Positions 8,086 through 16,134 of a stretch of 64,000 nucleotides of DNA are shown here, piece after piece. The notes beneath the pieces are model-generated. The model saw only the letters and a list, made by a program, of their open reading frames with translations. It was not told the DNA's origin and searched no databases. Both the position numbers and the translations under genes were made by a program. How positions within the stretch are numbered: position 1 is the first letter of the stretch; each line of letters begins with the position of its first letter. The DNA is taken from NCBI RefSeq assembly GCF_024741795.1, contig NZ_CP102950.1:992001-1056000 (forward strand). The letters are read 5' to 3'. Source of the DNA: Arthrobacter sp. CJ23 (GTDB taxonomy: Bacteria; Actinomycetota; Actinomycetes; Actinomycetales; Micrococcaceae).

Positions 8086-9099
8086 ATGACTGACATTCTC
8101 CGCGTCGCCGTCATCGGCGCAGGCCGCATGGGCGCCGACCACATCAAGCGCCTCAGCACGCGCATCCACGGCGCTGAAGTAGCCGCCGTCGTCGACGTCG
8201 ACCTCGCCCGCGCGCAGGCCGCCATCGAAGGGATCGACGGCGCCGTGGCGCTGGCCAGCGCCGATGAGGCGCTCAACAACGGCGACGTCAACGCCGTGCT
8301 GATCGCCACCCCGGGCTTCCTCCACGAGGAAATCCTCTACAAGGCACTCGAGAAGGACTTCCCCATCCTCTGCGAGAAGCCGCTCACCCCGGACGCCGAG
8401 AGCGCCTGGAAAGTGGTCCAGGCCGAGACGGCCCTCGGCCACAAGCGCATCCAGGTCGGCTTCATGCGCCGCTTCGACGCCGAATACGCCGCCCTGGGCT
8501 CCGTGATCCGCGACGGCGAGCTCGGCGAGCTGCTCATGCTCCACCACCAGCACCGCAACCCGAGCACCCCCGAGGGCTTCACCAACGAGATGCTCATCAA
8601 CGACTCCGTGGTGCACGAATTCGACGCCGTCCGCTTCTTCACCGGTGAGGAAATCACCTCCGTGCAGGTCCGCTTGGGCAAGGCAACGCGCAGCGCCCCG
8701 AACGGCCAGCACGATCCACAGCACGTGTTGCTCGAAACCGAATCCGGTGTCCTGGCCGACGTCGAGATCTACGTCAACGCCAAGTTCGGCTACGAGGTAG
8801 CCACCCAGGCCTCGTTCGAGGACGGCATCGTGAACATCGGCGGCGACGGCGGCCCGTACATCCGCACCTCAGGCCGCTGGGGTGGCAAGGTCACGCCCGG
8901 GTTCGAGGACCGCTTCGGTGCGGCGTACGACGTCGAGGTCCAGGCCTGGGCGGACGCGGCCCGCCGCGGCGAAATCGGCGGCCCCACCGCCTGGGACGGC
9001 TACGCCACCGCAGCCTGCTGCGAGGCCGGCGTCGAGGCCCAGAAGTCGGGCGAAAAGGTCGCGGTCCAGCTCAACACCAAGCCGGACCTCTACAACTAA
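8086..9099 (+). CDS. iolG: Inositol 2-dehydrogenase IolG (Gfo/Idh/MocA family)
   Basis: Oxidises myo-inositol to scyllo-inosose with NAD, the entry reaction. The 337-residue protein has an N-terminal Rossmann motif VIGAGRMGADH (residues 8-18), the family EKPLTPD (near 99, with catalytic Lys), and the substrate helix HEFDAVRFF (about 179). RBS AAGGACAG at 8073-8080. Of the five intact Gfo/Idh/MocA genes in the window this one sits inside the core operon between iolE and the iolH-like gene, so it is the best candidate for the main inositol dehydrogenase. Confidence 0.92.
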   Translation: MTDILRVAVIGAGRMGADHIKRLSTRIHGAEVAAVVDVDLARAQAAIEGIDGAVALASADEALNNGDVNAVLIATPGFLHEEILYKALEKDFPILCEKPLTPDAESAWKVVQAETALGHKRIQVGFMRRFDAEYAALGSVIRDGELGELLMLHHQHRNPSTPEGFTNEMLINDSVVHEFDAVRFFTGEEITSVQVRLGKATRSAPNGQHDPQHVLLETESGVLADVEIYVNAKFGYEVATQASFEDGIVNIGGDGGPYIRTSGRWGGKVTPGFEDRFGAAYDVEVQAWADAARRGEIGGPTAWDGYATAACCEAGVEAQKSGEKVAVQLNTKPDLYN

Positions 9100-9115
9100 T
9101 CACCAAGGAGTGACC

Positions 9116-9988
9116 ATGAAAATCGCCCTGGACCCCACCCCGTTCCACCACAGCCACAGCCTGCTGGAATTTCCGCGCGTCGCCGCCGATCTCGGGTACA
9201 AATACCTGCAGCTCACTCCGCATGCGGACATGATCCCCTTCTACAACCACCCCAAGGCCGACGACGAACTCGTGGCCCAGATGAACAAGGCCTGCAAGGA
9301 CGCCGGCGTCGAAATCGCCTCCGTCCTTCCCGTGCTGCGCTGGTCCGGGCCGGACGAGGACGCCCGCGAAGCAGCCGTGCGCTACTGGAAGCGCGCCATC
9401 CAGATTGCCGTGGACCTGGGCGTCAGCACCATGAACACCGAGTTCAGCGGCCGCCCCGAAAAGGCCGAGGAATCAGAACGCGCCTTCTACCGCTCCATGG
9501 AGGAACTGCTGCCGATCATCGAACGCGAAGGTCTGGACGTGCTGATCGACCCCCACCCGGACGACTTCGTCGAAGACGGCCTGGCCGCCATCCGCGTCAT
9601 CCGTGGCGTCAATTCGCCCAACATCGGAATGGTCTACGTGGCCTCGCACTCCTTCCACATGGGCAACAAGCCCCTGGAGATCATGCGTGCGGCGGGGGAC
9701 AAGCTTCGCCTGGTCCACGTCTCGGACACCATGGACCACCACGCCTCCCACGGCCTGCGCTACATCACCAACCCGCCCGGAAACGCCGTGCGGGTGCACC
9801 AGCACCTGAAGATCGGCGACGGCGACGTCAACTGGGACGAGTTCTTCGGCGGGCTCAAGGAAATCGGCTTCCTGGACAAGGACAACACCGTGATGGTGTC
9901 CAGCGTGTTCGCCGAGGACGAGAACGCCGAGGACGTGTCCCGCTACCAGCTGGAGACCATGTCCAAGTACGTGGCCAAGGTCCAGTAG
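9116..9988 (+). CDS. iolH: IolH-like sugar phosphate isomerase/epimerase
   Basis: A 290-residue AP-endonuclease-family-2/xylose-isomerase TIM barrel. It begins MKIALDPTPFHHSHSLLEFP and has the metal-ligand patterns LIDPHPDDFVED (about 142) and LVHVSDTMDHHA (about 200). Proteins like this close the iol operons of corynebacteria and arthrobacteria; the exact reaction is not settled, possibly isomerisation of an inosose. Start at 9116 with AAGGAG six bases upstream; a longer frame upstream is a shadow of iolG. It is the last gene of the operon, followed at once by a strong hairpin. Confidence 0.82.
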   Translation: MKIALDPTPFHHSHSLLEFPRVAADLGYKYLQLTPHADMIPFYNHPKADDELVAQMNKACKDAGVEIASVLPVLRWSGPDEDAREAAVRYWKRAIQIAVDLGVSTMNTEFSGRPEKAEESERAFYRSMEELLPIIEREGLDVLIDPHPDDFVEDGLAAIRVIRGVNSPNIGMVYVASHSFHMGNKPLEIMRAAGDKLRLVHVSDTMDHHASHGLRYITNPPGNAVRVHQHLKIGDGDVNWDEFFGGLKEIGFLDKDNTVMVSSVFAEDENAEDVSRYQLETMSKYVAKVQ

Positions 9989-10003
9989 CGGGGGCAGCGC
10001 AAG

Positions 10004-10033
10004 AGCGCCCGACGCCGGCCGGCGTCGGGCGCT
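10004..10033 (+). terminator. Terminator of the iolC-iolH operon
   Basis: A perfect 30-base palindrome: left arm AGCGCCCGACGCCGG (10004-10018), right arm its exact complement (10019-10033), starting 16 bases after the iolH stop. It is followed by TGCTTGTCT, a weak T-rich run. The palindrome also caps the 3' end of the oxidoreductase remnant on the other strand. Confidence 0.75.
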
Positions 10034-10362
10034 TGCTTGTCTCGGCCAGAACGCGCGCAGCGGCCGCGTCCGGGGCAAAGGGCTTGTCGGCCACCACGTG
10101 GACACCGGCCGCGACGGCTTCCAGGACCAGGTCCTGGCGGGTGTGCGGCGGGGTGGTGATGGTTACGGCGTCCACGCCGGCGTGGAGCATTTCGGCAAGG
10201 CTCCCGTAGACCGGCAGTCCGGGGAAGTCCGCCTCGGCCAGAGCCCTCTTCACTTCCGAACGGGCCACTATGCCCACGAGTTCGACCGCCCTCGGCGGCT
10301 TCAATGAACGGGGCATGGAAGTATCTGCCGCCTGCCCCGTAGCCCACAATGCCAATACGCAT
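10034..10362 (-). pseudogene. Truncated, frameshifted Gfo/Idh/MocA oxidoreductase remnant
   Basis: From the ATG at 10362 (AAGGAAAA upstream) the minus strand reads MRIGIVGYGAGGRYFHAPF, a normal family N-terminus, for about 25 codons. The reading then moves to another frame near 10287 and continues as VELVGIVARSEVKRALAEAD, GVDAVTITTPPHTR and VADKPFAPDAAAARVLAE, all recognisable Rossmann-domain sequence. Homology ends near 10040, at about residue 110 of a protein that should be about 350-380 long, right beside the iolH terminator. The rest of the gene is missing. It has both a frameshift and a large 3' deletion, so it cannot make a working enzyme. Confidence 0.8.
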
Positions 10363-10410
10363 GGTTCGTTTTCCTTGTCTGCGGGGAATGGCCGGGTCTG
10401 GAAAGACGGA

Positions 10411-10446
10411 ACAGCAGGGACGCCGCACAAGCGACGCCCCTGCTGT
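10411..10446 (-). terminator. Terminator after the epimerase gene
   Basis: ACAGCAGGG (10411-10419) pairs with CCCTGCTGT (10438-10446) around an 18-base loop, 38 bases beyond the stop of the gene ending at 10485 on the minus strand. No clear T-run. Likely end of the 12688-10485 operon. Confidence 0.45.
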
Positions 10447-10484
10447 CTGTCCCTGGGCCGTGGGTACCTGGGCCCCTTGGCTGA

Positions 10485-11504
10485 CTAGGCTGTCAGGTTC
10501 AGCGACGTGGAGAGAGCCGCGTCGGCATCCCGCAGCACCTTGGCTGCGACTTCGAGTCCTTCAATCCGGCCGAGTGAAGTATCTTCGTGCTCGATGTTAA
10601 CGAGCATGCCTGGATCCACTTCGTGCAGGGCACGCAGGAACTCGGTCCAATAGGCCGTGTCATGTCCGCGGCCCAGCGCCACGAAGTCCCAGGCGGAGTT
10701 TGTGGGCCATTCGTTGGCCCATTCGTCGCCGCCGAGGTTGGTGCGGTTTTCCTCCGGTGAGAGCCGGCGGAAGCTGTTGTCCAGTACGCCGTAGAGGGCG
10801 GCGTTCGCGGTGTTGACGCGGACGTCCTTGGCCGCCGCCTGGAAGACCAGAGGACCGAGTTCGCGCACGACGGCGACGGGATCCATCTGCTGCCAGAACA
10901 GGTGGGAGGCATCCAGCTCGACGCCCACATGCGTGGCGCCGGTGAGCTCGATGAGCTTGTGGACGTCCGCGGTGTTGAAGACGATGTTCTGCGGGTGCAG
11001 TTCCAGGGCCACCTTGACGCCGTGATCGGCAGCGAGGCGGTCGGTTTCCTTCCAGAATTCCGCGGCCACGCCCCACTGGTAGTCCAGCACGTCCAATGCG
11101 GCCGAGTTCCAGGCGTTGACCACCCAGTTGACTGTGGTGGCGCCCGGTTCGCCACCGGGCAGGCCGGACATGGTCACCACACGGTTCTGGCCGAGCCGGT
11201 GCGCCAGGCGGATGGAGCGGCGGATGTCCTCCGCATGCTTCTCGCCGATTTCACGCTTGGGGTGCAGCGGGTTGCCGTTGCAGTTCAGGCCTGCAATTGC
11301 GACGCCGGTGCCTTCGAAGATCGCCAGATAGTCGTCCCGTGCCGCATCGCTTTCCAGGATCTGGTCAAAGGTGGGGACGTGCACGGCGGGAAGGAAGCCG
11401 CCGGTGTTGATCTCGATGCCGGTGAGGCCCAGATCGGCGATGACCTTCAGTGCTTCGGGAAGCGGGCGGTCGTGCAGGACCGCGTTGTAGACTCCGAGCT
11501 TCAC
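10485..11504 (-). CDS. Sugar phosphate isomerase/epimerase (xylose isomerase-like TIM barrel)
   Basis: A 339-residue TIM-barrel protein (KLGVYNAVLHDRPLPEAL at the start; metal-site patterns VALELHPQNIVF about 165, VGVELDASHLFW about 192, and NIEHED about 306). It belongs to the same superfamily as IolE and IolH but is clearly a different branch. Its ATG overlaps the stop of the upstream dehydrogenase (ATGA, 11501-11504). Such dehydrogenase/epimerase pairs usually oxidise and isomerise a second cyclitol or sugar acid. The specific substrate is unknown; inositol isomers are likely from the setting. Confidence 0.8.
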   Translation of the reverse strand: MKLGVYNAVLHDRPLPEALKVIADLGLTGIEINTGGFLPAVHVPTFDQILESDAARDDYLAIFEGTGVAIAGLNCNGNPLHPKREIGEKHAEDIRRSIRLAHRLGQNRVVTMSGLPGGEPGATTVNWVVNAWNSAALDVLDYQWGVAAEFWKETDRLAADHGVKVALELHPQNIVFNTADVHKLIELTGATHVGVELDASHLFWQQMDPVAVVRELGPLVFQAAAKDVRVNTANAALYGVLDNSFRRLSPEENRTNLGGDEWANEWPTNSAWDFVALGRGHDTAYWTEFLRALHEVDPGMLVNIEHEDTSLGRIEGLEVAAKVLRDADAALSTSLNLTA

Positions 11505-12688
11505 AGCGCGATCTTCTTTCCGTTGTTGAGGGCGGATTCGGTGACGGCGCCGAGCAGTTCCATGTTGCGCACGCCCTCGTCGAAGGTGGCGCAGCGGGGG
11601 AGCGAGTCCGCCTCGCTGAGGCCTGCGACCTCTTCGAGGAAAGCGCGAGCCTGGTAGCCGAAGGCGTCGTTCTGGCCGAAGCCGACCTCCGGGGCGTCCA
11701 TGGCCAAGCCGCCGGCGATGTAGGGGTGGCCGGGGCCGAGGATGACCTGGCGGTAGCCATTCTCGTTGCCGGAGCCATCGTTGAGGAACAGCTGGATTTC
11801 GGACGGGCGGCGCTGGTCGAACTTGGCGGCGCCGTTCTCGCAGAAGACCTCGAACTGGAGGCTGTTGGCGTGACCGGCCGCAACGCGGGAGACTTCGAAG
11901 CTGCCGGCGCCGTTGGCGAACTCTGCGTTGAATGCCGCGTAGTCGTCGTTCTCTACGGCCTCGAACGTGTCACTGACTGCAACGTGGTCGTGGCCCATGA
12001 CGGCCGCGAGCGGCAGGGGGCGCTTGTCGATCGCGGTGGTCAGCCGGCCGCCGCTGATCGACTTGATGTCGCCGCACAGGAACTCGGAGACATACGTCAG
12101 GTGGCTTCCGACGTCGGCCAGAGCACCGGAGCCTGCGCCACCTTTGTAGCGCCAGCTCATGGGAGCGGAGGGGCTGAAACCGTAGTCGGTCCAGTAGCGG
12201 CCGCTGAAGTGCAGGACATTGCCCAGCACGCCATTGCGGATCAGGTCCCGGATGTAGGCGATGCCGGGGGTGCGGCGGAACGTGAAGCCGATGCGGGCGA
12301 TCGTTCCACGGGCCTCAGCCACGCGGGCTGCTTCGGCCATGGCGCGGGCATCGTCCAGGGTGTCGCTCAGCGGCTTTTCGCACAGGACGTGCTTGCCGGC
12401 TGCGAGCAGGCCTTCCACCACTTCGCGGTGGAGCGAGTTGGCGATGACCACGCTGACCACGTCGATGTCATCGGCCTCGGCGATGGCCTGCCATGACGTG
12501 TCGTTGCGCTCGTATCCGAAACGGCGGGCGGCCAGGGAACCGAACTCGGCGTTGACGTCGCCGATCGAAACCAGGCGCACCGGGGGAAGTACGGGGCTGT
12601 AGAGGGCGGATGCCGTGCGGTAGGCGGCAGCGTGGGCCTTGCCGGCCATGCCTGCACCGATGACGGCGACGCCGAGGCTTTCAGCCAT
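11501..12688 (-). CDS. Gfo/Idh/MocA family dehydrogenase
   Basis: A 395-residue NAD(P)-dependent dehydrogenase: VAVIGAGMAGKAHAAAY (residues 6-22), CEKPLSDTLDDA near 100 with catalytic Lys, and GSGALADVGSHLTYV near 190. It is longer than IolG and closer to the branch that acts on inositol isomers or sugar acids. Start at 12688 with AAGGAG upstream. It is transcribed divergently from the LacI regulator and coupled to the epimerase gene. Its promoter carries an IolR-like -35 and a LacI palindrome just downstream, suggesting dual control. Substrate not identifiable. Confidence 0.82.
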   Translation of the reverse strand: MAESLGVAVIGAGMAGKAHAAAYRTASALYSPVLPPVRLVSIGDVNAEFGSLAARRFGYERNDTSWQAIAEADDIDVVSVVIANSLHREVVEGLLAAGKHVLCEKPLSDTLDDARAMAEAARVAEARGTIARIGFTFRRTPGIAYIRDLIRNGVLGNVLHFSGRYWTDYGFSPSAPMSWRYKGGAGSGALADVGSHLTYVSEFLCGDIKSISGGRLTTAIDKRPLPLAAVMGHDHVAVSDTFEAVENDDYAAFNAEFANGAGSFEVSRVAAGHANSLQFEVFCENGAAKFDQRRPSEIQLFLNDGSGNENGYRQVILGPGHPYIAGGLAMDAPEVGFGQNDAFGYQARAFLEEVAGLSEADSLPRCATFDEGVRNMELLGAVTESALNNGKKIAL

Positions 12689-12737
12689 TGATTTCTCCTT
12701 CGAAATTTCGCCGCCGCGTGGGGCGCTGTGCGGCATT

Positions 12738-12751
12738 TTGTAGCGCTACAA
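12738..12751. promoter_or_regulatory. LacI-family operator
   Basis: TTGTAGCGCTACAA is a perfect 14-base palindrome centred on CG, the standard form of LacI/GalR operators. It lies between the divergent dehydrogenase (start 12688) and LacI gene (start 12844), downstream of the dehydrogenase transcription start, a classic repressing position. No second copy was noticed elsewhere in the window. Confidence 0.75.
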
Positions 12752-12769
12752 TTTTCTACGCTGAATCTG

Positions 12770-12798
12770 AGCGTAACTATGTATGTATGTCCTGTCAA
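12770..12798 (-). promoter_or_regulatory. Promoter of the dehydrogenase-epimerase operon with IolR-like -35
   Basis: On the minus strand TTGACA (12798-12793), a 17-base spacer and TACGCT (12775-12770) form a near-consensus promoter. The -35 is part of TTGACAGGACAT, the same 12 bases as the second half-site before iolC (1517-1528), so IolR may bind here. TACGCT is also one arm of a small inverted repeat with 12757-12762. Confidence 0.6.
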
Positions 12799-12843
12799 TC
12801 GCCCAACGGATATCCTCAAGGGCAGACACGAAAGGCGCCTCCC

Positions 12844-13854
12844 ATGACGTTGCACAGCCCCAAAGCACGACGACCGACGATCTATGACGTAGCGAAGCGG
12901 GCGGGAGTCTCGCCGTCGTTGGTTTCGCTGGTGCTGCAGAATCCCACGCGGGTGAGCGACAAGCGCCGCGAGGCCGTCCAGGCGGCCATATCCGAGCTGG
13001 GGTACCGCCCCAGCCGTGCCGCCACCACACTCGCCAGCAGCCGGACGAAGAGCATCGGCCTGGTCATCGATGACTACCGGAACCTGTGGTTCGTAGATCT
13101 GCTCAGGGGCATGGAGTCGGTCCTCTCGGACCTCGGCTACCAGGTGATGCTGGCCGACTCGCGGCCCGGGGAGAACCGCATCAAGGAAGCGGTGGACGGC
13201 CTGCTGGCCATGCATGTCGACGGGCTGGTGATCGCTGCGGAACCCAGTGAATCCATGCTGGCTGGGGCGGAAGTTCCGACGGTGGTGGCGGGGTGGCGCA
13301 AGGGCGTTCCGAGTGGCGCGGACCTGATAACCAACGACGACGACGGCGGGGGCGGCATGGCCGCCAGCCACCTGCTGGAGCTGGGTCATGTCCGTATCGG
13401 CCACCTCTCAGGGTCCGACGGCGCGTCGGCCCACCGGCGGGCCGGTTTCCGGCAGCGGCTGGAGCGGGCCGGCGTCGACGTTGTGATCGCCGAGTCCGAG
13501 GGTACCTCGGAGGAAGACGGCTACGCCGCCGCCTGCTGGCTACTGGACCATCACCCGGAGACGACGGCCATTTTCGCGGCCAACGACACTATGGCGCTGG
13601 GTGCTTTTGCTGCCCTCAAGGCGCGTGGGCTCGCGGTTCCGGGGGACGTTTCGGTGATCGGCTACGACAATTCGCAGGTGGCCAAATCCCGCTACCTGGA
13701 CATCACGTCCATCGACAACCGAAGCGACATTCTGGGCGTCGATGTTGCCCGCAGGCTGTTGGCGCGCCTTGAGGACCCGGGCCTCGAACCGCAGCGCAAG
13801 CTCATCGCGCCGGTTCTGGTGGAGCGAAGCACCACGGCCCGCCCGGCTTCCTAG
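12844..13854 (+). CDS. LacI-family transcriptional regulator
   Basis: A 336-residue repressor with an N-terminal LacI helix-turn-helix (TIYDVAKRAGVSPSLVSLVL, about 14-33), a hinge helix near 50-65, and a periplasmic-binding-like sugar sensor (TKSIGLVIDDYRN onward; IFAANDTMALGAF near 240; VSVIGYDNS near 270). ATG 12844 gives the normal LacI N-terminus; the frame is open upstream through the promoter but without similarity. It is divergent from the dehydrogenase-epimerase operon, with a perfect LacI operator between. It probably senses an inositol-related sugar. Its own promoter was not resolved. Confidence 0.88.
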   Translation: MTLHSPKARRPTIYDVAKRAGVSPSLVSLVLQNPTRVSDKRREAVQAAISELGYRPSRAATTLASSRTKSIGLVIDDYRNLWFVDLLRGMESVLSDLGYQVMLADSRPGENRIKEAVDGLLAMHVDGLVIAAEPSESMLAGAEVPTVVAGWRKGVPSGADLITNDDDGGGGMAASHLLELGHVRIGHLSGSDGASAHRRAGFRQRLERAGVDVVIAESEGTSEEDGYAAACWLLDHHPETTAIFAANDTMALGAFAALKARGLAVPGDVSVIGYDNSQVAKSRYLDITSIDNRSDILGVDVARRLLARLEDPGLEPQRKLIAPVLVERSTTARPAS

Positions 13855-13912
13855 GGCTGCTTCGGCGCTTGCATCGGAGTGATCCTCGATCGATCTACGT
13901 AAAAACATCCTA

Positions 13913-13934
13913 ATGTCAGGACAAACTATTGACA
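13913..13934 (+). promoter_or_regulatory. IolR operator and -35 of the sugar ABC importer
   Basis: ATGTCAGGACAAACTAT (13913-13929) is identical to the tautomerase site and runs into a perfect -35 TTGACA (13929-13934). A CATGAT at 13953-13958, 18 bases on, is a fair -10. Binding over the -35 would repress the importer operon. The 170-base gap (13855-14024) contains nothing else recognised. Confidence 0.6.
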
Positions 13935-14024
13935 AAGTGTGAGGTGACTCACCATGATCTGAGTAGAGGGCCTTGAGCTCCTGCAGAGTGGCAGGGCCGG
14001 AACCCTTATCAAAGGAGATAGATC

Positions 14025-15020
14025 GTGATGAAGTTTTCCTGGCGAAAAGCGGCCCTTGTGGCGGCTGTTGTTCCCATGGTGGCCCTGAGCGCCTGTTCAA
14101 GCACGGGCGGCAGGCCGGCCGACAGCGGCAACGCCGCCGGCGGCGGCCAGGTGGCCACGACGGCCCGGATCAAGATCGCCATGATTGCCCATGCCCCCGC
14201 CGGTGATACCTTCTGGGACACCGTCCGCAAGGGCGCCGAGGAGGCAGCCGCTAAGGACAACGTTGAGTTGCTGTACACCTCCGATCCGGAGGCCGGCCGG
14301 CAGGCGCAGCTGATCGAGCAGGCCGTGGATCAGAAGGTGGACGGCATCGCCGTCACCTTGGCCACGCCTGAGGCGTTGAAGGGTGCGCTGAAGAAAGCCG
14401 CTGATGCGGGCATTCCGATTGTCAGCTTCAACGCCGGCGAATCGGCCTCCGCGCAGCTCGGAGCGTTCACCCACTTCGGCTCAAATGAAAAGCTCGCAGG
14501 CGAGGCCGTGGGCACAAAGCTCGCAGAGGGCGGGTTCAAGCACCCGGTCTGCGTGATCCAGGCGCAGGGGCACGTGGGCCTCGAAGCTCGGTGTGCGGGT
14601 GTGAAGGCCAAGGTAGCCGGGACCGAAATCCTCTACGTCAACGGCGCCGACATGACGTCCGTTGAATCAACGGCAACCGCCAAGCTGCAGGCCTCCAAAG
14701 ACGCCGACGTGATCATCGGCCTTGGTGCGCCGATCACGCTGACGCTCCTGAAGTCCGTTTCCACCGCCGGCAGCGCCGCCAAGGTTGCCAGCTTCGACCT
14801 GAACAAGGAACTGGCCCAAAAGGTCTCCGACGGCAGCGTGCTGTTCACTGTGGACCAGCAGCCGTGGCTGCAGGGCTACAGCTCCGTGGATGCGCTGTGG
14901 CAGAACAAGCGCGGCGGATTCAAGCTCGGCGGCGGACAGTCGGTCCTGACCGGCCCGGCCATCATCGACAAGTCCAACGCGGCCGAAGTCCTGAAGTTCG
15001 CTGAACAGGGTATCCGCTAA
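14025..15020 (+). CDS. Sugar ABC transporter substrate-binding lipoprotein
   Basis: A 331-residue RbsB-type periplasmic-binding protein of the carbohydrate-uptake-2 class. The signal peptide ends in a lipobox LSAC near residue 25, so it is lipid-anchored outside the membrane. Ligand-binding segments include KIAMIAHAPAGDTFWDTV, VDGIAVTLATPEAL and IPIVSFNAGE. It uses either GTG 14025 or ATG 14028; AAGGAG at 14012-14017 fits GTG slightly better. It is the first gene of the importer operon and is followed by a GC-rich hairpin, as is usual where the binding protein is made in excess. Inositol is the likely ligand from context; the sequence alone says only a sugar or cyclitol. Confidence 0.88.
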   Translation: MMKFSWRKAALVAAVVPMVALSACSSTGGRPADSGNAAGGGQVATTARIKIAMIAHAPAGDTFWDTVRKGAEEAAAKDNVELLYTSDPEAGRQAQLIEQAVDQKVDGIAVTLATPEALKGALKKAADAGIPIVSFNAGESASAQLGAFTHFGSNEKLAGEAVGTKLAEGGFKHPVCVIQAQGHVGLEARCAGVKAKVAGTEILYVNGADMTSVESTATAKLQASKDADVIIGLGAPITLTLLKSVSTAGSAAKVASFDLNKELAQKVSDGSVLFTVDQQPWLQGYSSVDALWQNKRGGFKLGGGQSVLTGPAIIDKSNAAEVLKFAEQGIR

Positions 15021-15026
15021 CAGCCC

Positions 15027-15059
15027 GCTGGCCGGGCCGGCCAACGCCGGCCCGGCAGC
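15027..15059 (+). other. Intercistronic hairpin after the binding-protein gene
   Basis: A GC-rich imperfect stem: GCTGGCCGGGCC (15027-15038) against GGCCCGGCAGC (15049-15059), between the binding protein and the permease and just before its AGGAG. Such stems commonly stabilise the 5' message or reduce read-through so that binding protein exceeds the membrane parts. Confidence 0.45.
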
Positions 15060-15072
15060 AAGGAGAATCACC

Positions 15073-16122
15073 ATGACCATGACCCAGCCCAAGCTCAAAC
15101 AACCTGCGATCGATGAGCGCGTCGCCACGCGCAGTCCGTTGCAGAAGCTCCTCAGCCGTCCCGAGGTCGGTGCCCTCGTGGGCGCAATCGTCCTCTTCGT
15201 CTTCTTCGCGTTGGTTTCCCCGACGTTTACCCAGCCCAACGCCCTGGCGACCATTCTGTACGGCAGTTCGACAATTGGGATCATGGCCGTAGGTGTCGCC
15301 CTGCTGATGATCGGCGGGGAGTTCGACCTTTCCACCGGTGTCGCCGTGATCTCCTCGGCGCTGACCGCGTCCATGTTCAGCTGGTACTTCAGCACGAACG
15401 TCTGGGTCGGGGTGCTCCTGGCGCTGCTGGTCTCTTTGGCCATCGGCTTCATCAACGGATGGATCCTGGTGAAGACCAAGCTGCCCAGCTTCATCGTCAC
15501 GCTGGCCACTTTCCTGATGCTGACAGGCCTGAACCTGGGCCTGACCCGCTTGATCGGCGGCTCCGTGTCATCGCCGTCCATCTCCGTCATGGATGGCTTC
15601 GACTCCGCCCGCGCGGTGTTTGCCTCCTCCGTCACCATTGGCGGCATCGACGTCAAAATCACGGTGTTCATCTGGATCGCGCTGGTGGCCGTGGCCACCT
15701 GGGTGCTCATGCGGACCCGGGTGGGCAACTGGATCTTCGCCGTGGGCGGCGACGAGAACGCCGCCCGCGCCGTCGGCGTCCCGGTCAAGGCCACCAAGAT
15801 CGGCCTGTTCATGGGAGTGGGTTTCTGCGGCTGGATCCTAGGCATGCACAACCTCTTCGCCTTCGACACCGTGCAGTCCGGCGAAGGCGTGGGCAACGAG
15901 TTCCTCTACATCATTGCCGCGGTCATCGGTGGCTGCCTCCTGACGGGCGGCTACGGTTCGGCCGTGGGCGGGGCGATCGGCGCGTTCATCTTCGGCATGG
16001 CCAACAAGGGCATCGTCTACGCGCAGTGGAACCCGGACTGGTTCAAGTTCTTCCTGGGCCTGATGCTGCTGCTGGCCACCATCGTCAACCTCATCGTCAA
16101 GCGCCGCGCAGAACTCAAGTAA
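15073..16122 (+). CDS. Sugar ABC transporter permease (RbsC-like)
   Basis: A 349-residue integral membrane protein with about ten predicted hydrophobic segments, starting after a cytoplasmic N-terminus of about 35 residues. Family markers include VALLMIGGEFDLSTG (about 76-90), WILVKTKLPSFIVTLATF (about 133) and GGDENAARAVGVPV (about 225), the cytoplasmic loop that contacts the ATPase. AAGGAGA precedes the ATG at 15073. Forms the channel of the importer with the upstream binding protein and downstream ATPase. Confidence 0.92.
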   Translation: MTMTQPKLKQPAIDERVATRSPLQKLLSRPEVGALVGAIVLFVFFALVSPTFTQPNALATILYGSSTIGIMAVGVALLMIGGEFDLSTGVAVISSALTASMFSWYFSTNVWVGVLLALLVSLAIGFINGWILVKTKLPSFIVTLATFLMLTGLNLGLTRLIGGSVSSPSISVMDGFDSARAVFASSVTIGGIDVKITVFIWIALVAVATWVLMRTRVGNWIFAVGGDENAARAVGVPVKATKIGLFMGVGFCGWILGMHNLFAFDTVQSGEGVGNEFLYIIAAVIGGCLLTGGYGSAVGGAIGAFIFGMANKGIVYAQWNPDWFKFFLGLMLLLATIVNLIVKRRAELK

Positions 16123-16134
16123 GGGGCCGGAGAA

